The position numbers and the translations under genes were made by a program. 44,364 bases of DNA from Bacillota bacterium (lineage in GTDB: Bacteria; Bacillota; UBA4882; UBA8346): assembly GCA_023436305.1 (NCBI GenBank), contig JAEZJQ010000094.1:1-44364 (forward strand), written 5' to 3'. Each line of letters starts with the position of its first letter. Within the stretch, counting starts at the first letter, position 1. The notes under the pieces were generated by a model. It did not search any database, had not been told where the DNA came from, and was given only the letters and a program-made list of their open reading frames with translations. Of the stretch, positions 8,999 to 17,999 are shown piece after piece.

Positions 8999-9793
8999 TC
9001 ACGGTTCCGGCATTGGTGGCGGCGGGGCTACGATCTGGACATTCCCGGCGGCAATACCGATTCCAGTACCGGAATCATGAATCCGGCATTGGATCTCCAT
9101 GAAACCGGGCAGATCTAAGAGGCTCCCGTACATAATATAATCAACACCCAGTAGTCTGCCGGCAGCCTGGGTAAATTGAACCGAGCCTGGCTGGCCGGCG
9201 CCACGGAGTTGATTCGCAATCTGTTCGCTCCGCAGACTGTCGGCGACAATAAAATATCCTGTTTTAATCAGCTCGTTGATCATTAATTCCTGTACAATCC
9301 GGGGAGTGGTTTTATCTTTGGAGTTCAGATATTCAAATGGAATTACCGCAATTGAGTACAGTTTTACTTTCTCAAGGGCTTTTTGCCCGACTTTTAACGG
9401 AGTATCGCCGATTTTTTGGGTGATCTGCCCGATAGACAAGGTGTCTCGCACAGTAATAATCTTAACATCAGCGATATGAGTCTCCAAAGTACCAATTTTA
9501 CTCCGGTTTCCCGGTTCCGGATTAATCACCGCAGACCCTTCGGCCACAATTTCATATGTGGTACCCAATTTGACATACTGTTTACGGCCGCCGTTTAAAT
9601 AAACCAAATCATTTTGAACCGCCGCCACCTTCAACTCAAGCGCCCCGAATTGTTTGGTGGACTGTTTGGCCAGATTGGCAATGGCCGTGGCCAGTGGGTT
9701 ATCGGCGGCAGTAGCGACGTATAAGACACATAGGCTGAATAATTGGATCGTCATGATCCCAATGATCACTTTCAATTTCAATTTCAAAATCAT
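8999..9793 (-). CDS. Exported FlgT_C/CsgG-like domain protein
   Basis: 264 residues from ATG 9793. A TTG at 9787 with better spacing to GGAG, and an ATG at 9820-9802, are alternatives. After a signal peptide ending near ATAADN comes a small beta domain (about 45-130; VYLNGGRKQYVKLGTTYEI, VRDTLSIGQI) that resembles the C-terminal domain of FlgT. A CsgG-type domain follows (about 140-255; SIAVIPFEYLNS, GVDYIMYGSL). The tail is Pro-rich. CsgG forms the curli secretion pore of outer membranes; here only the fold is evident and no curli genes are seen. The hairpin at 8771-8876 is its likely terminator. Confidence 0.65.
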   Translation of the reverse strand: MILKLKLKVIIGIMTIQLFSLCVLYVATAADNPLATAIANLAKQSTKQFGALELKVAAVQNDLVYLNGGRKQYVKLGTTYEIVAEGSAVINPEPGNRSKIGTLETHIADVKIITVRDTLSIGQITQKIGDTPLKVGQKALEKVKLYSIAVIPFEYLNSKDKTTPRIVQELMINELIKTGYFIVADSLRSEQIANQLRGAGQPGSVQFTQAAGRLLGVDYIMYGSLLDLPGFMEIQCRIHDSGTGIGIAAGNVQIVAPPPPMPEP

Positions 9794-9924
9794 CCGCTCC
9801 ATTTGGATACTTTTTATATCAATCGGCAAAAAACGGGTAAGGCTTTATAGTATGACTCATTTGCCAAATTGCCATGAAAGGGGGAATTGGCGAAGGCGGA
9901 TTTAAAAAAACTTAAATTTTGATC

Positions 9925-9953
9925 TTTATTTTCATGGGATTTCAGTGTATAAT
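9925..9953 (+). promoter_or_regulatory. Candidate sigma-A promoter of asd
   Basis: A perfect TATAAT at 9948-9953 has a weak TTTATT -35 box 17 nt upstream. It lies about 110 nt before the asd start. Confidence 0.45.
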
Positions 9954-10064
9954 CTAATATAATTTTATCGTATATCTGATTGAATACTATCTATGAAAAA
10001 TATTGTAAAAATGTTTTTCATTCGATAAAATTACGGGATTCGCTATAAATATGGAGGGATACCG

Positions 10065-11144
10065 ATGATTAAAATTGCAATTATTGGAGCAACCGGAATT
10101 GTAGGCCAGCAGGCTATTGTCAGCCTCACCGGCCATCCCTGGTTCAAAATCGCGAAACTGGCGGCTTCGGAACGTTCCGCCGGCAAAACATATCGTGAAG
10201 CTTTAAAAGATGCCAACGGTTCTTCTCGCTGGTGGTGTACGGAAGAATTACCGGAAGAGATCGCCAATCTGCCCGTGGAAGATGCCGCTTTGTTCGATCC
10301 GACCAGTGTGGACATTATCTTTTCAACTGTTGACGCCTCGGCGGCTAAAGAATTGGAACCGAAATACGCCAAAACCACTCCGGTGATCAGCACTGCTTCT
10401 GCGTTTCGTTACGAGGCGGATACACCGATCCTGATCGGCGGCGTTAATATGGAACAATCCCAGTTGCTGGCGGTCCAACAACATAAACGCGGCTGGAAAG
10501 GATTTGTCGCTCCCAAATCCAATTGCACCATCTCCGGTTTGACCGTATCTCTGAAGCCGATTTTGGATAATTTCGGCGTCAAACAAGTGATTATGACTTC
10601 TCTCCAGGCCATGTCCGGCGCCGGTCGTACTCCCGGACTGTCGGCCATGGATATGATGGAAAACGTAGTGCCTTATATTCCGGGCGAAGAACCCAAAGTA
10701 GAAACCGAGCCCCAAAAAATCTTGGGGAAGCTGGTGGGAGAGTCCATTCAACATGCGCCTTTCGGAATTAGCGCCACCTGCACCCGGGTACCAGTGCTCG
10801 ATGGCCATCTGGTATGCGCTTTTGTCCAAACCGAAAAGCCTTGCACTCCCGAAGCCGTAAAAGAAGCCATGGTCAACTTCGGTAAAGAATTCTGCGCTTT
10901 GTCCTTACCCAGTTCTCCTAAAAGCTTGATTGAAGTCACGGATGATCCGTTCCGGCCCCAACCACGGGTTGATCGGGAGCGCGGCGGTGGAATGACTGTA
11001 ACCGTGGGGAGAATTCGTAAAGACTCCATCGTTGAAAATGGTATCAAATATGTCTGTCTAGCGCACAATACCAAACTGGGCGCCGCCAAAGGAGCCTTGC
11101 AGACGGCGGAGTATTTGGTGAAGTATTATTTAAAATGGGTTTGA
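10065..11144 (+). CDS. asd: Aspartate-semialdehyde dehydrogenase
   Basis: 359 residues. Converts aspartyl phosphate to aspartate semialdehyde for lysine/diaminopimelate, threonine and methionine synthesis. The N-terminal NADP-binding GATGIVGQQ is clear, the active-site Cys lies in PKSNCTISGL, and the substrate-binding region has MSGAGRTPG. RVPVLDGHLV and PQPRVDRERGGGM also match. The sequence resembles the archaeal/fungal-type Asd branch more than the common E. coli type. A GGAGG site 6-7 nt upstream of the ATG supports the start. It stands alone between a promoter and a terminator. Confidence 0.93.
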   Translation: MIKIAIIGATGIVGQQAIVSLTGHPWFKIAKLAASERSAGKTYREALKDANGSSRWWCTEELPEEIANLPVEDAALFDPTSVDIIFSTVDASAAKELEPKYAKTTPVISTASAFRYEADTPILIGGVNMEQSQLLAVQQHKRGWKGFVAPKSNCTISGLTVSLKPILDNFGVKQVIMTSLQAMSGAGRTPGLSAMDMMENVVPYIPGEEPKVETEPQKILGKLVGESIQHAPFGISATCTRVPVLDGHLVCAFVQTEKPCTPEAVKEAMVNFGKEFCALSLPSSPKSLIEVTDDPFRPQPRVDRERGGGMTVTVGRIRKDSIVENGIKYVCLAHNTKLGAAKGALQTAEYLVKYYLKWV

Positions 11145-11192
11145 TAAAAAGCCGGTAAATTAAACAACTTTATAATATCTGCTTTGCCGAAT

Positions 11193-11230
11193 AAAATCCT
11201 CTCCTTTGATTGGAGAGGTTTTATTTTATT
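11193..11230 (+). terminator. Rho-independent terminator after asd
   Basis: The arm AAAATCCTCTCC (11193-11204) pairs with GGAGAGGTTTT (11212-11222), followed by TATTTTATTT. Confidence 0.85.
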
Positions 11231-11242
11231 TAATCATCATTC

Positions 11243-11271
11243 TTTACGCTCTTTGGATTTCGTTATATAAT
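11243..11271 (+). promoter_or_regulatory. Candidate sigma-A promoter of folK
   Basis: TTTACG (11243-11248), a 17-nt spacer and a perfect TATAAT (11266-11271), about 80 nt before the folK start. Confidence 0.55.
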
Positions 11272-11351
11272 ATTGTCCAGCGCATGGTTTAAAAGATTTC
11301 GAAATAATAACCATTGCTTAATGAATGTTTCAAATCACCGGAGCGGTTTCA

Positions 11352-11918
11352 ATGGACAAGAGCTGTGGCAAGGATTATGAACTACCTGCTTCCTTCGAAG
11401 CATCAGCCGCCATGAAAGATTTCGATCAACAACTCGGAGTGCGTCGTTGGCGAAAAGCCTATATCGGGCTTGGTTCAAATATCGGAGATCGGGAAGGCCA
11501 CTTAAATAATGCGCTTCAATTATTGAATGACCGGCAATCCAAGGTGGTCCGGGTTTCTGGCTTTTACTCCACCAAGCCGGTAGGTTACACCGCCCAGGAA
11601 GATTTTCTAAACTGCGTGGCTGAAATCAACACATTATTGACGCCACCAGAATTGCTGCGATTTTTACAATCGATTGAAAACCGGTTGAAACGGGAGCGGA
11701 TTATTAAATGGGGCCCAAGAACCATTGATCTTGATATACTATTGTATGATGACACAATTATCGAAGAAGAAACATTGATAATCCCCCACCCCCGGATGCA
11801 TGAGAGGTTGTTTGTTTTGGTCCCCTTATCCGAAATCGCTCCCAATACTATTCATCCGGTGCTCCATAAAAGAGTAATCGATCTCAAAGAAGAATTAGCC
11901 CAGTTTCAAAGCTTATAG
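11352..11918 (+). CDS. folK: 6-hydroxymethyl-7,8-dihydropterin pyrophosphokinase
   Basis: 188 residues from ATG 11352, which has GGAG 8 nt upstream (11340-11343); an ATG at 11325 has none. HPPK transfers pyrophosphate from ATP to hydroxymethyldihydropterin in folate synthesis. Diagnostic blocks: YIGLGSNIGDREGHL, GPRTIDLDILLYDD (metal-binding Asp pair) and IPHPRMHERLFVLVPLSEIAP. About 30 extra residues precede the domain. folE follows in the same direction, so this is a small folate unit; folP and folB are not in the window. Confidence 0.93.
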   Translation: MDKSCGKDYELPASFEASAAMKDFDQQLGVRRWRKAYIGLGSNIGDREGHLNNALQLLNDRQSKVVRVSGFYSTKPVGYTAQEDFLNCVAEINTLLTPPELLRFLQSIENRLKRERIIKWGPRTIDLDILLYDDTIIEEETLIIPHPRMHERLFVLVPLSEIAPNTIHPVLHKRVIDLKEELAQFQSL

Positions 11919-12027
11919 AACAATAAGACGAAAGCATACCACCGATATTTACCATAATTCATATAAAGCCGTTCCCCACTTTTTTATTATAGAAGTATCA
12001 AGAACGGTTTGGAGATGAGGATAAAAA

Positions 12028-12591
12028 ATGTTCGATAAGGAACGGGTAAAAAGTGCAATTCGAGAGCTTCTGATCGCCATCGGCGAAGACCCGGATCGTG
12101 AGGGATTGTTGGAAACACCAGATCGGGTCGCCCGGATGTATGAGGAATTATTGTCCGGTCTCTATCGTGATCCAATGGCTGATGTGAAAATATTTAATGA
12201 AGGCGCTCACGAAGAAATGATTATTGTGAAGGACATTCCCCTGTATTCCATTTGTGAACATCATTTCATGCCCTTCATCGGTGTGGCCCATGTAGTCTAT
12301 ATCCCCAATTCCGGCCGGATACTTGGTTTGAGTAAAATTGCCCGGATTGTGGATACCCTGTCCAAAAAACTTCAATTACAGGAACGGTTGTGCAGTGAAG
12401 TCGCCGATACCATTGTAAAAGCCGTCAACCCCAAAGGCGTCGCCGTGATTATGGAAGCCGAACATTTATGCATGACCATGCGCGGTATCCGCAAACCGGG
12501 AGCTAAAACCGTTACCTCGGCCTTACGTGGGCTTATCCGAACCGATGCCCGCTCCAGAGCCGAGGCCATGCAGTTAATTAAGCTAAAATAA
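12028..12591 (+). CDS. folE: GTP cyclohydrolase I
   Basis: 187 residues, normal family length. Converts GTP to 7,8-dihydroneopterin triphosphate, the first step of folate synthesis. The zinc and catalytic blocks are intact: YSICEHHFMPFIGVAH (Cys and His ligands), GLSKIARIVDTLSKKLQLQERL, and EAEHLCMTMRGIRKPGA with the second Cys ligand. A GGAGATGAGG ribosome site precedes the ATG. It lies 109 nt after folK and ahead of a strong terminator, consistent with joint transcription. Confidence 0.96.
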   Translation: MFDKERVKSAIRELLIAIGEDPDREGLLETPDRVARMYEELLSGLYRDPMADVKIFNEGAHEEMIIVKDIPLYSICEHHFMPFIGVAHVVYIPNSGRILGLSKIARIVDTLSKKLQLQERLCSEVADTIVKAVNPKGVAVIMEAEHLCMTMRGIRKPGAKTVTSALRGLIRTDARSRAEAMQLIKLK

Positions 12592-12647
12592 TTCGGAATT
12601 ATGGATACCAGGCCTTGAAAAAAAATATCAACCATTTGTAACAATGA

Positions 12648-12690
12648 AACACCCTCCCCGCATCATCTTGTTGGGAGGGTGTTATTTATT
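12648..12690. terminator. Bidirectional terminator between folE and serC
   Basis: A perfect 11-bp stem pairs AACACCCTCCC (12648-12658) with GGGAGGGTGTT (12673-12683), flanked by A/T tracts. It separates convergent folE and serC. Confidence 0.8.
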
Positions 12691-12722
12691 ATTCATCCGG
12701 CCAGTACCGCGGAGTTTCTTTG

Positions 12723-13811
12723 TTATCCATTACGTTTCTGGAAATCCTTCATGAACTCCACCAAAGCTTTGCAGCCTTCCACCGGCATCGCATTATAAAC
12801 GGAGGCCCGAATTCCACCCACCAGACGGTGACCACCCAAGCCCACCATTCCGGACTTTTTGGCTTCGCTGACGAACGCCTTATTCAGTTCATCGGAAGGC
12901 AGGTTAAAGGTGATATTCATCAAAGAACGGGAATCTCTCTGAGCATTTCCTTTATAATAACCGCCACTCGCGTCCATGGCGTCATAAATCAAAGCCGCTT
13001 TTTCCCGGTTGCGCTGTTCAACGGCCGCCAAACCGCCGTTGTTCTTAATCCATTTCATCACCAAATTCATGATATATATCGCAAACACCGCCGGGGTATT
13101 GTATAAAGAGTTATTTTTAGCAAAGGTGCTGTATTGTAAAATCATTGGTAAATCCTTATTGACTTTCTCGAGCATCGCCGGGCTGATTAAGACCACCGTG
13201 ACTCCGGCGGGAGCTAAATTTTTCTGGGCTCCGGCATAAATGAGGTCAAATTTGGAAACGTCAAATTGCCTCGAGAGAATATCGCTGGACATATCCGCCA
13301 CCAGGGGAACACCCTGGAAGTCGGGCAAAGTTTGCCATTGGGTTCCAAAAATAGTATTGTTGGAGGTAATATGTACATATACCGGGGCTTTACTAAGTTT
13401 TATTTCCTCCATTTTGGGTATCCGGTCAAAATTGGTTGCTTTGGTAGTGGCGGCAATATTGACTTTACCAACTTTACTCGCTTCTTCATAAGCTTTTTCC
13501 GCAAAATTTCCGGTTAAGATATAATCAGCCTCGGTTCCCTGAGTTAAAAAGTTCATCGGCACAAACGCAAACTGGGCGCTGGCGCCGCTGGCCATGAATA
13601 ATACCCGGTAATCGCTGGGAGCGTTTAACATTTCCTTAAATAAGACTTCCGTCTCGGTATTTATCTCTTCATACTCTTTACTGCGATGGCTAATTTCCAT
13701 AATCGACATGCCGGTTCCTTTAAAATCCAATAAATCCCGTTGAGCTTCTTCCAAAACACTTACCGGTAAAGTGGATGGACCTGGATTAAAATTATACACT
13801 CGGTTGGCCAT
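12723..13811 (-). CDS. serC: Phosphoserine aminotransferase
   Basis: 362 residues. A PLP enzyme that makes 3-phosphoserine from 3-phosphohydroxypyruvate and glutamate in serine synthesis. FNPGPSTLP opens the protein, SHRSKEYEEI and FMASGASAQFAFVPMN match the family, and the PLP lysine sits in DLIYAGAQKNLAPAG. GLGGHRLVGGIRASVYNAMP is the C-terminal signature. A GGGGG-rich ribosome site precedes the ATG. A well-formed promoter lies just upstream, so it is transcribed independently of the protease gene. Confidence 0.96.
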   Translation of the reverse strand: MANRVYNFNPGPSTLPVSVLEEAQRDLLDFKGTGMSIMEISHRSKEYEEINTETEVLFKEMLNAPSDYRVLFMASGASAQFAFVPMNFLTQGTEADYILTGNFAEKAYEEASKVGKVNIAATTKATNFDRIPKMEEIKLSKAPVYVHITSNNTIFGTQWQTLPDFQGVPLVADMSSDILSRQFDVSKFDLIYAGAQKNLAPAGVTVVLISPAMLEKVNKDLPMILQYSTFAKNNSLYNTPAVFAIYIMNLVMKWIKNNGGLAAVEQRNREKAALIYDAMDASGGYYKGNAQRDSRSLMNITFNLPSDELNKAFVSEAKKSGMVGLGGHRLVGGIRASVYNAMPVEGCKALVEFMKDFQKRNG

Positions 13812-13853
13812 TTGTGTTCCCCCTTAAATTAAACATTGATAATCTTTGCTGCC

Positions 13854-13882
13854 ATTATATCCTGTTTGGGTCAGTTCTTCAA
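13854..13882 (-). promoter_or_regulatory. Sigma-A promoter of serC
   Basis: On the minus strand TTGAAG (13877-13882), a 17-nt spacer and a perfect TATAAT (13854-13859), about 45 nt before the serC ATG. Confidence 0.7.
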
Positions 13883-13933
13883 GTATGAAAACGATTTTCA
13901 AAAAATGAACCTTTGTATCCTTTGAATCAATTC

Positions 13934-13991
13934 TAAAAACAATCCGTGCCTGACGTTCAATGAAAAACTCCCATCGAACATCCAGGCACAG
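13934..13991 (-). terminator. Terminator of the tail-specific protease gene
   Basis: Minus-strand hairpin: 13976-13991 pairs with 13944-13958 over about 14 bp (the GTGCCTG core is perfect), followed by a T run (13934-13938). Confidence 0.7.
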
Positions 13992-14010
13992 AATCGAATA
14001 AAAAAACAAA

Positions 14011-16119
14011 TTAAGGTGTTATCATATCGTTTAAAATATATATGGCCTCGTTTACATAGGCATCCCGGTTCAACTGCTTATACCATTCGGTAGCTTTTTT
14101 CTCCATATCGGGGTTGGGTTTCAGATTTTTCAGATCGGCTTTGGGGCTGGAAACCTTAATATTGGGTTGTTCCGGTTGTAACTTTTCCAGTTCGGCGGTT
14201 TCCGACTTTAGTTCTGCTTGTTTACTTAACTGTTTACTGAATTTGAGACTTTCCAACGAATTTCCTTGTTTCGTTTTCCATTGGGCAATTTTATTGTTAA
14301 GCAGTTTAAAATACTTACTGGACGCCACCCGTTGACTGCTTTTTTGCTTTAAAACGGACATATTCACTTTTGGGCCATTCCACTTTTTATATTCCAAAGG
14401 GTTCATTGTGTCCCAAGGCAAAGAATAATCCAGGCTCTTTTCTCCAATGGCCGCCATGCTGTAAATATCCGGCAAAACAATATTCGAACTGACTCCTTTG
14501 CTTTGTGTGGAACCACCATTGATCCGGTAAAACTTTTGAATGGTAAGTTTCAGGGAACCAAGCGGTTTAAGGGATTCATCCCGATCTATGATCCGGGAAT
14601 CCAGATCCAGCATTGCTTGAACTGTTCCTTTGCCAAAAGTGCTGCTGCTGCCGACAATGACCGCCCGGTTATAATCTTGTAAGGCCGCGGCTACGATTTC
14701 GGAAGCCGAGGCACTAAAAGAATTGACCAATACAACGACCGGACCGCTATAAACAATGCCCGAATCGGGGTCTCGGAAAACTTGTTCCTCACCGGTACTA
14801 TCCCTGACTTGAACTATCGGGCCGGACTTAATAAACAGACCCGCGGTTTGAATCGCATCCTCCAGAGCGCCACCGCCGTTGTTGCGCAAATCCAGGATAA
14901 TTCCGGCCACCTTCTCCGCTTTTAACTTTTCCAGTGCAGCTTTCACATCCTTGGCGGAATTCCGGGAGCTTTTTTGTTTAAAATCATGATAAAACGAAGG
15001 TAACGAAATATAGCCAAATTTTTTACCGATTTTTTGATTATTAATTACCGCCGACTTGGCATAGGTTTCTTCCACAATTACAGTATCCCGGATGATTGAA
15101 ATCAACACGATCTGCCCATCCGGCTTTTTCACCGTCAATCGGACTTCGGTCCCCCGTTTCCCGCGGATGAGTCGTACTACATCATTAATCGGCATCCCCA
15201 CTACATCCACCGGCTCGGCGTCACCCTGTCCCACTTTTAAAATAATATCTTCCTGTTTCAATTCTTTTTGCCGCCATGATGGGCTACCGGGGATAATTTC
15301 CTGCACTTTGGTGTATTCATTGTCTTCCCGGAGTAAAGCGCCAATTCCCTCCAGGGTCCCGGTCATCGAGATATCGAAATTTTCTTTCTCGATGGGCGCG
15401 AAATAGTTGGTATGCGGATCAAAGCTGGCCGTGATAGCATTCAGGTATTCTGTATAACGATCGTCGGCGCTTTTTTTAAGTATCCGCTCCAGAGTGTGCG
15501 CGGTACTTCGGGCCACGCTTTCACGGGCCTCAGCTTCAATCTCGGGCCGGAAATCCTGTTCATTCCGAAGATTTACGTTTTTATTTTTTTGGATTAGTTC
15601 CAAATAACGTGTCTCGGTTTGGTATTTCAGTAATAAACGCCATAATTCCCGCAATTCGGTATCGTTCGCTGAATAATCTCTTTTTAAAGGATCGGTTTCA
15701 AACGATTCCTCCACGGTATAGTCGAACGGCTTTTTTAAAATTTCCCGAGTGAATGATTGGATGGAGATAATTCGTTTATTTAACAGCTCGGCGGCCTCAT
15801 CGAGCAAATCGGTGGAGCCTGTTTTCAGTTGATCATCGATCTCCAATTGGTAACGTTTTAAGTCTTCAACATCGGACTTGAACAAAAACCGCTTGTTATA
15901 ATCCAGATCCTTTAGAAAAAGGTCGAAAGCCCGTCTTGAAAACGCATCATTCAAGCTTTGCGGACTGTAATGATATTCCGCCAATGTTTGCATGATTATC
16001 TGTGATAGTACTTTTTCCCTATCGGAATTCTTACCGGCCTGAATGGCGGCTACCAAACCTGCGATAATAATTATCACGCTAATAATCACTAAAACCTTGT
16101 TTGAAAATATTTTTCTCAT
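14011..16119 (-). CDS. prc: Carboxy-terminal processing (tail-specific) protease, S41A, Prc/Tsp type
   Basis: 702 residues from ATG 16119 (AAGGA 6 nt upstream); an in-frame ATG at 16230 is rejected. A signal anchor at about residues 6-26 exports it. The Tsp N-terminal domain follows (LDYNKRFLFKSDVEDL), then PDZ (TGTLEGIGALL to LTVKKPDG), then the S41 catalytic core. The nucleophile Ser is in NSFSASASE (near residue 470) and the general-base Lys in TFGKGTVQ about 25 residues later. A long C-terminal helical region ends the protein. It should trim or degrade extracytoplasmic proteins from their C-termini. The length and Tsp_N domain match the proteobacterial/Bacteroidetes Prc form (E. coli 682) rather than short Bacillus CtpA/B. 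Confidence 0.93.
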   Translation of the reverse strand: MRKIFSNKVLVIISVIIIIAGLVAAIQAGKNSDREKVLSQIIMQTLAEYHYSPQSLNDAFSRRAFDLFLKDLDYNKRFLFKSDVEDLKRYQLEIDDQLKTGSTDLLDEAAELLNKRIISIQSFTREILKKPFDYTVEESFETDPLKRDYSANDTELRELWRLLLKYQTETRYLELIQKNKNVNLRNEQDFRPEIEAEARESVARSTAHTLERILKKSADDRYTEYLNAITASFDPHTNYFAPIEKENFDISMTGTLEGIGALLREDNEYTKVQEIIPGSPSWRQKELKQEDIILKVGQGDAEPVDVVGMPINDVVRLIRGKRGTEVRLTVKKPDGQIVLISIIRDTVIVEETYAKSAVINNQKIGKKFGYISLPSFYHDFKQKSSRNSAKDVKAALEKLKAEKVAGIILDLRNNGGGALEDAIQTAGLFIKSGPIVQVRDSTGEEQVFRDPDSGIVYSGPVVVLVNSFSASASEIVAAALQDYNRAVIVGSSSTFGKGTVQAMLDLDSRIIDRDESLKPLGSLKLTIQKFYRINGGSTQSKGVSSNIVLPDIYSMAAIGEKSLDYSLPWDTMNPLEYKKWNGPKVNMSVLKQKSSQRVASSKYFKLLNNKIAQWKTKQGNSLESLKFSKQLSKQAELKSETAELEKLQPEQPNIKVSSPKADLKNLKPNPDMEKKATEWYKQLNRDAYVNEAIYILNDMITP

Positions 16120-16628
16120 TATCGTTCCTTCTTTTCCATTGATTTTTGAAACCAACGTTACTGTTTTACTTTGGAGTCCATGATTTGGGTTGATTTTGAT
16201 TGTAACCATTGTACCACGGATAGAACTCATTCGCCAGTCTGTTAATATAAGAGAAACCTTCCATTTTCACAATGATTATAAGGCTTTCCGGTATTAGATC
16301 AACCTGAAATCCTTAAATTGCCTAAGGTAGTTAATTTATTCCCGGACTGGAACCACAACCCTTTATCCATTCTATCATGATAGGTTTTTTAATAATAATA
16401 ATATTCAATGTTCCATATTCAACATTCAATATCAGGATAAAACACTATAATCTAAATCGACCATTGTATCATTTTATATTAGTATGCTACCGGAATTTTT
16501 TAATTTTATAGAGAAACCGGGATAAATCAAGGAAACGAAAATAAACCTGCACAATTTTTCCAAAACGATACAATATACCGGTTTTTTATATCCAATACGC
16601 CATACACCGAATTTCAGCGCTTTACGCT
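16120..16628. other. Gene-free 509-bp gap
   Basis: AT-rich spacer between alr and the protease gene. It contains a short palindrome CTATCATGATAG (near 16372) followed by T's on the plus strand, but no convincing gene, riboswitch or repeat. Confidence 0.5.
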
Positions 16629-17765
16629 TTAACCAAAATAAATTCGCGGAACCCGGTTGCTTATCATACAGGTCACTTCATAGTTGATGGTCCCCAGATG
16701 ATTGGCGACCATATCGGCGGTAATATTTTCCTGGCCCTGTTCCCCGATTAAAACAATCTCTTGTCCCAGTTCCACCGGTTCATCGCCCACATCAATCATA
16801 CACTGATCCATGCAAATAGTACCCACAATGGGAAATCTTTTCCCGCTTATCAGGGCTTCGGCCTTATGGGTCAACAAACGCGACCATCCGTCCGCATAAC
16901 CGATTGGAATGGTAACAATAGTGGTTTCTTTCGTGGTATGATACTTTAATCCATAACTAATACCGGTATGTTCCAGCACTCGTTTCACAAAGACACTTTT
17001 AGCTTTTAACGAAAATACCGGTTTTAGATGGACATTGGCCCGGTTCACCTGAGTTGACGGATATAAGCCATATAACATAATCCCGGGCCGCACCATATTA
17101 AAATAAGCCTCCGGTAAATCAATGATGGCAGCGCTATTGGCCAGATGAACCTTTTCCGGTAATAAACCGGTTGTTTTTAAAGCGCTGACCAAATCCGAAA
17201 ACGCTTTAATCTGTTGTCTGGCGTAACTTTTGTCCCGCTCATCGGCGGTAGCTAGATGGGAATAGAGCCCGTTCACTTTAATCCCGGATAATTGGCTGAT
17301 TTTTCCGATAAAAGCGGCGGCCTCGTTCACTTTCACACCTACCCGGCCCATTCCGGTGTCAACTTTGACATGAACTTGGGCCGTTTTTCCCGCATTAGAA
17401 GCCTCTTGCGCCAGAAATGCAACAATTTCCTGAACACATACCGTGGCTGTTAAGTCATGTTCCAGGAAAATACCGGCCTGGCTGGTTTGCAATGGTTCAA
17501 AGACCAGTATCGGTGTTTTAATTCCGGCTTTTCTCAAGGCAATCCCTTCCTCGGGAAGAGAAACTCCCAGCCAATTGGCTCCATTTCCAATCGCGGTCCG
17601 GGCTATCTTTACGGCGCCGTGGCCATAAGCTTCCGCTTTGACCACCGCCATAATCTCCACTGCCGGCCCTACCAACCGGCGAATCCCGGCAAGATTATAC
17701 CGGATCGCCTCCAAATCTATCTCCGCCCACACCGGCCGGATCACTCCAGCTCCGTATCGATTCAT
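16629..17765 (-). CDS. alr: Alanine racemase
   Basis: 378 residues. A PLP enzyme interconverting L- and D-alanine for peptidoglycan. The PLP lysine is in VVKAEAYGHGA, and SHLATADERDK plus NSAAII are conserved. RPGIMLYGLYPS, ISYGLKYHT (catalytic Tyr) and PIGYADGWSR with GTICMDQCMID complete the family pattern. ATG 17765 is chosen because GAGG lies 6 nt upstream; the in-frame extension to 17801 lacks a site. A strong promoter is visible about 45 nt upstream. Confidence 0.95.
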   Translation of the reverse strand: MNRYGAGVIRPVWAEIDLEAIRYNLAGIRRLVGPAVEIMAVVKAEAYGHGAVKIARTAIGNGANWLGVSLPEEGIALRKAGIKTPILVFEPLQTSQAGIFLEHDLTATVCVQEIVAFLAQEASNAGKTAQVHVKVDTGMGRVGVKVNEAAAFIGKISQLSGIKVNGLYSHLATADERDKSYARQQIKAFSDLVSALKTTGLLPEKVHLANSAAIIDLPEAYFNMVRPGIMLYGLYPSTQVNRANVHLKPVFSLKAKSVFVKRVLEHTGISYGLKYHTTKETTIVTIPIGYADGWSRLLTHKAEALISGKRFPIVGTICMDQCMIDVGDEPVELGQEIVLIGEQGQENITADMVANHLGTINYEVTCMISNRVPRIYFG

Positions 17766-17811
17766 GGTTAACCTCTTCATCTTATAAGTATACTCAGTCA
17801 TTCCCTAAATT

Positions 17812-17840
17812 ATTATATATCGTGTGCTAACTCATTACAA
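17812..17840 (-). promoter_or_regulatory. Sigma-A promoter of alr
   Basis: On the minus strand TTGTAA (17835-17840), exactly 17 nt spacer, and a perfect TATAAT (17812-17817). Transcription would start near 17805, about 40 nt before the ATG. Confidence 0.7.
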
Positions 17841-17850
17841 CCGGCTGGAA

Positions 17851-17954
17851 CCGGTGGTTGTTGAACCCACCGGAAATCGGCCAAGAACCGGGAGGCGAAC
17901 CCGAGGCGACTGATTAAGTTAAAGCTTTCGGATGAAGCTGAGGGTTTGAATCCC
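17851..17954. other. GC-rich multi-hairpin element of unknown identity
   Basis: Four successive potential hairpins: CCGGTGG/CCACCGG (17851-17857 with 17867-17873), CGGG/CCCG (17889-17892 with 17900-17903), AGCTT/AAGCT (about 17923-17938) and GGGTTTGAATCCC (17942-17954). The last looks like a tRNA T-arm, but no acceptor stem can be built. It lies between the NAD(P)H-hydrate repair gene and the alr promoter and has no T tract. Confidence 0.4.
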
Positions 17955-17999
17955 GTATTGCGACAATCATAAACAGATAAAGAACTTATGATACGCGCT

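Noticed and set aside
8903..9118. Plus-strand ORF of 71 codons opposite the CsgG-like gene end
   Set aside because: Mostly antisense to the real gene, basic/Arg-rich composition typical of a shadow frame, and no ribosome site.
12720..13106. Plus-strand ORF antisense to serC
   Set aside because: Histidine-rich shadow of the conserved serC frame, with no start signal.
16368..16392. Terminator of alr
   Set aside because: The CTATCATGATAG palindrome has its T tract on the plus strand, opposite to alr transcription.
17942..17961. A degenerate tRNA
   Set aside because: Only a T-arm-like hairpin exists; no matching acceptor or anticodon arm can be drawn upstream.
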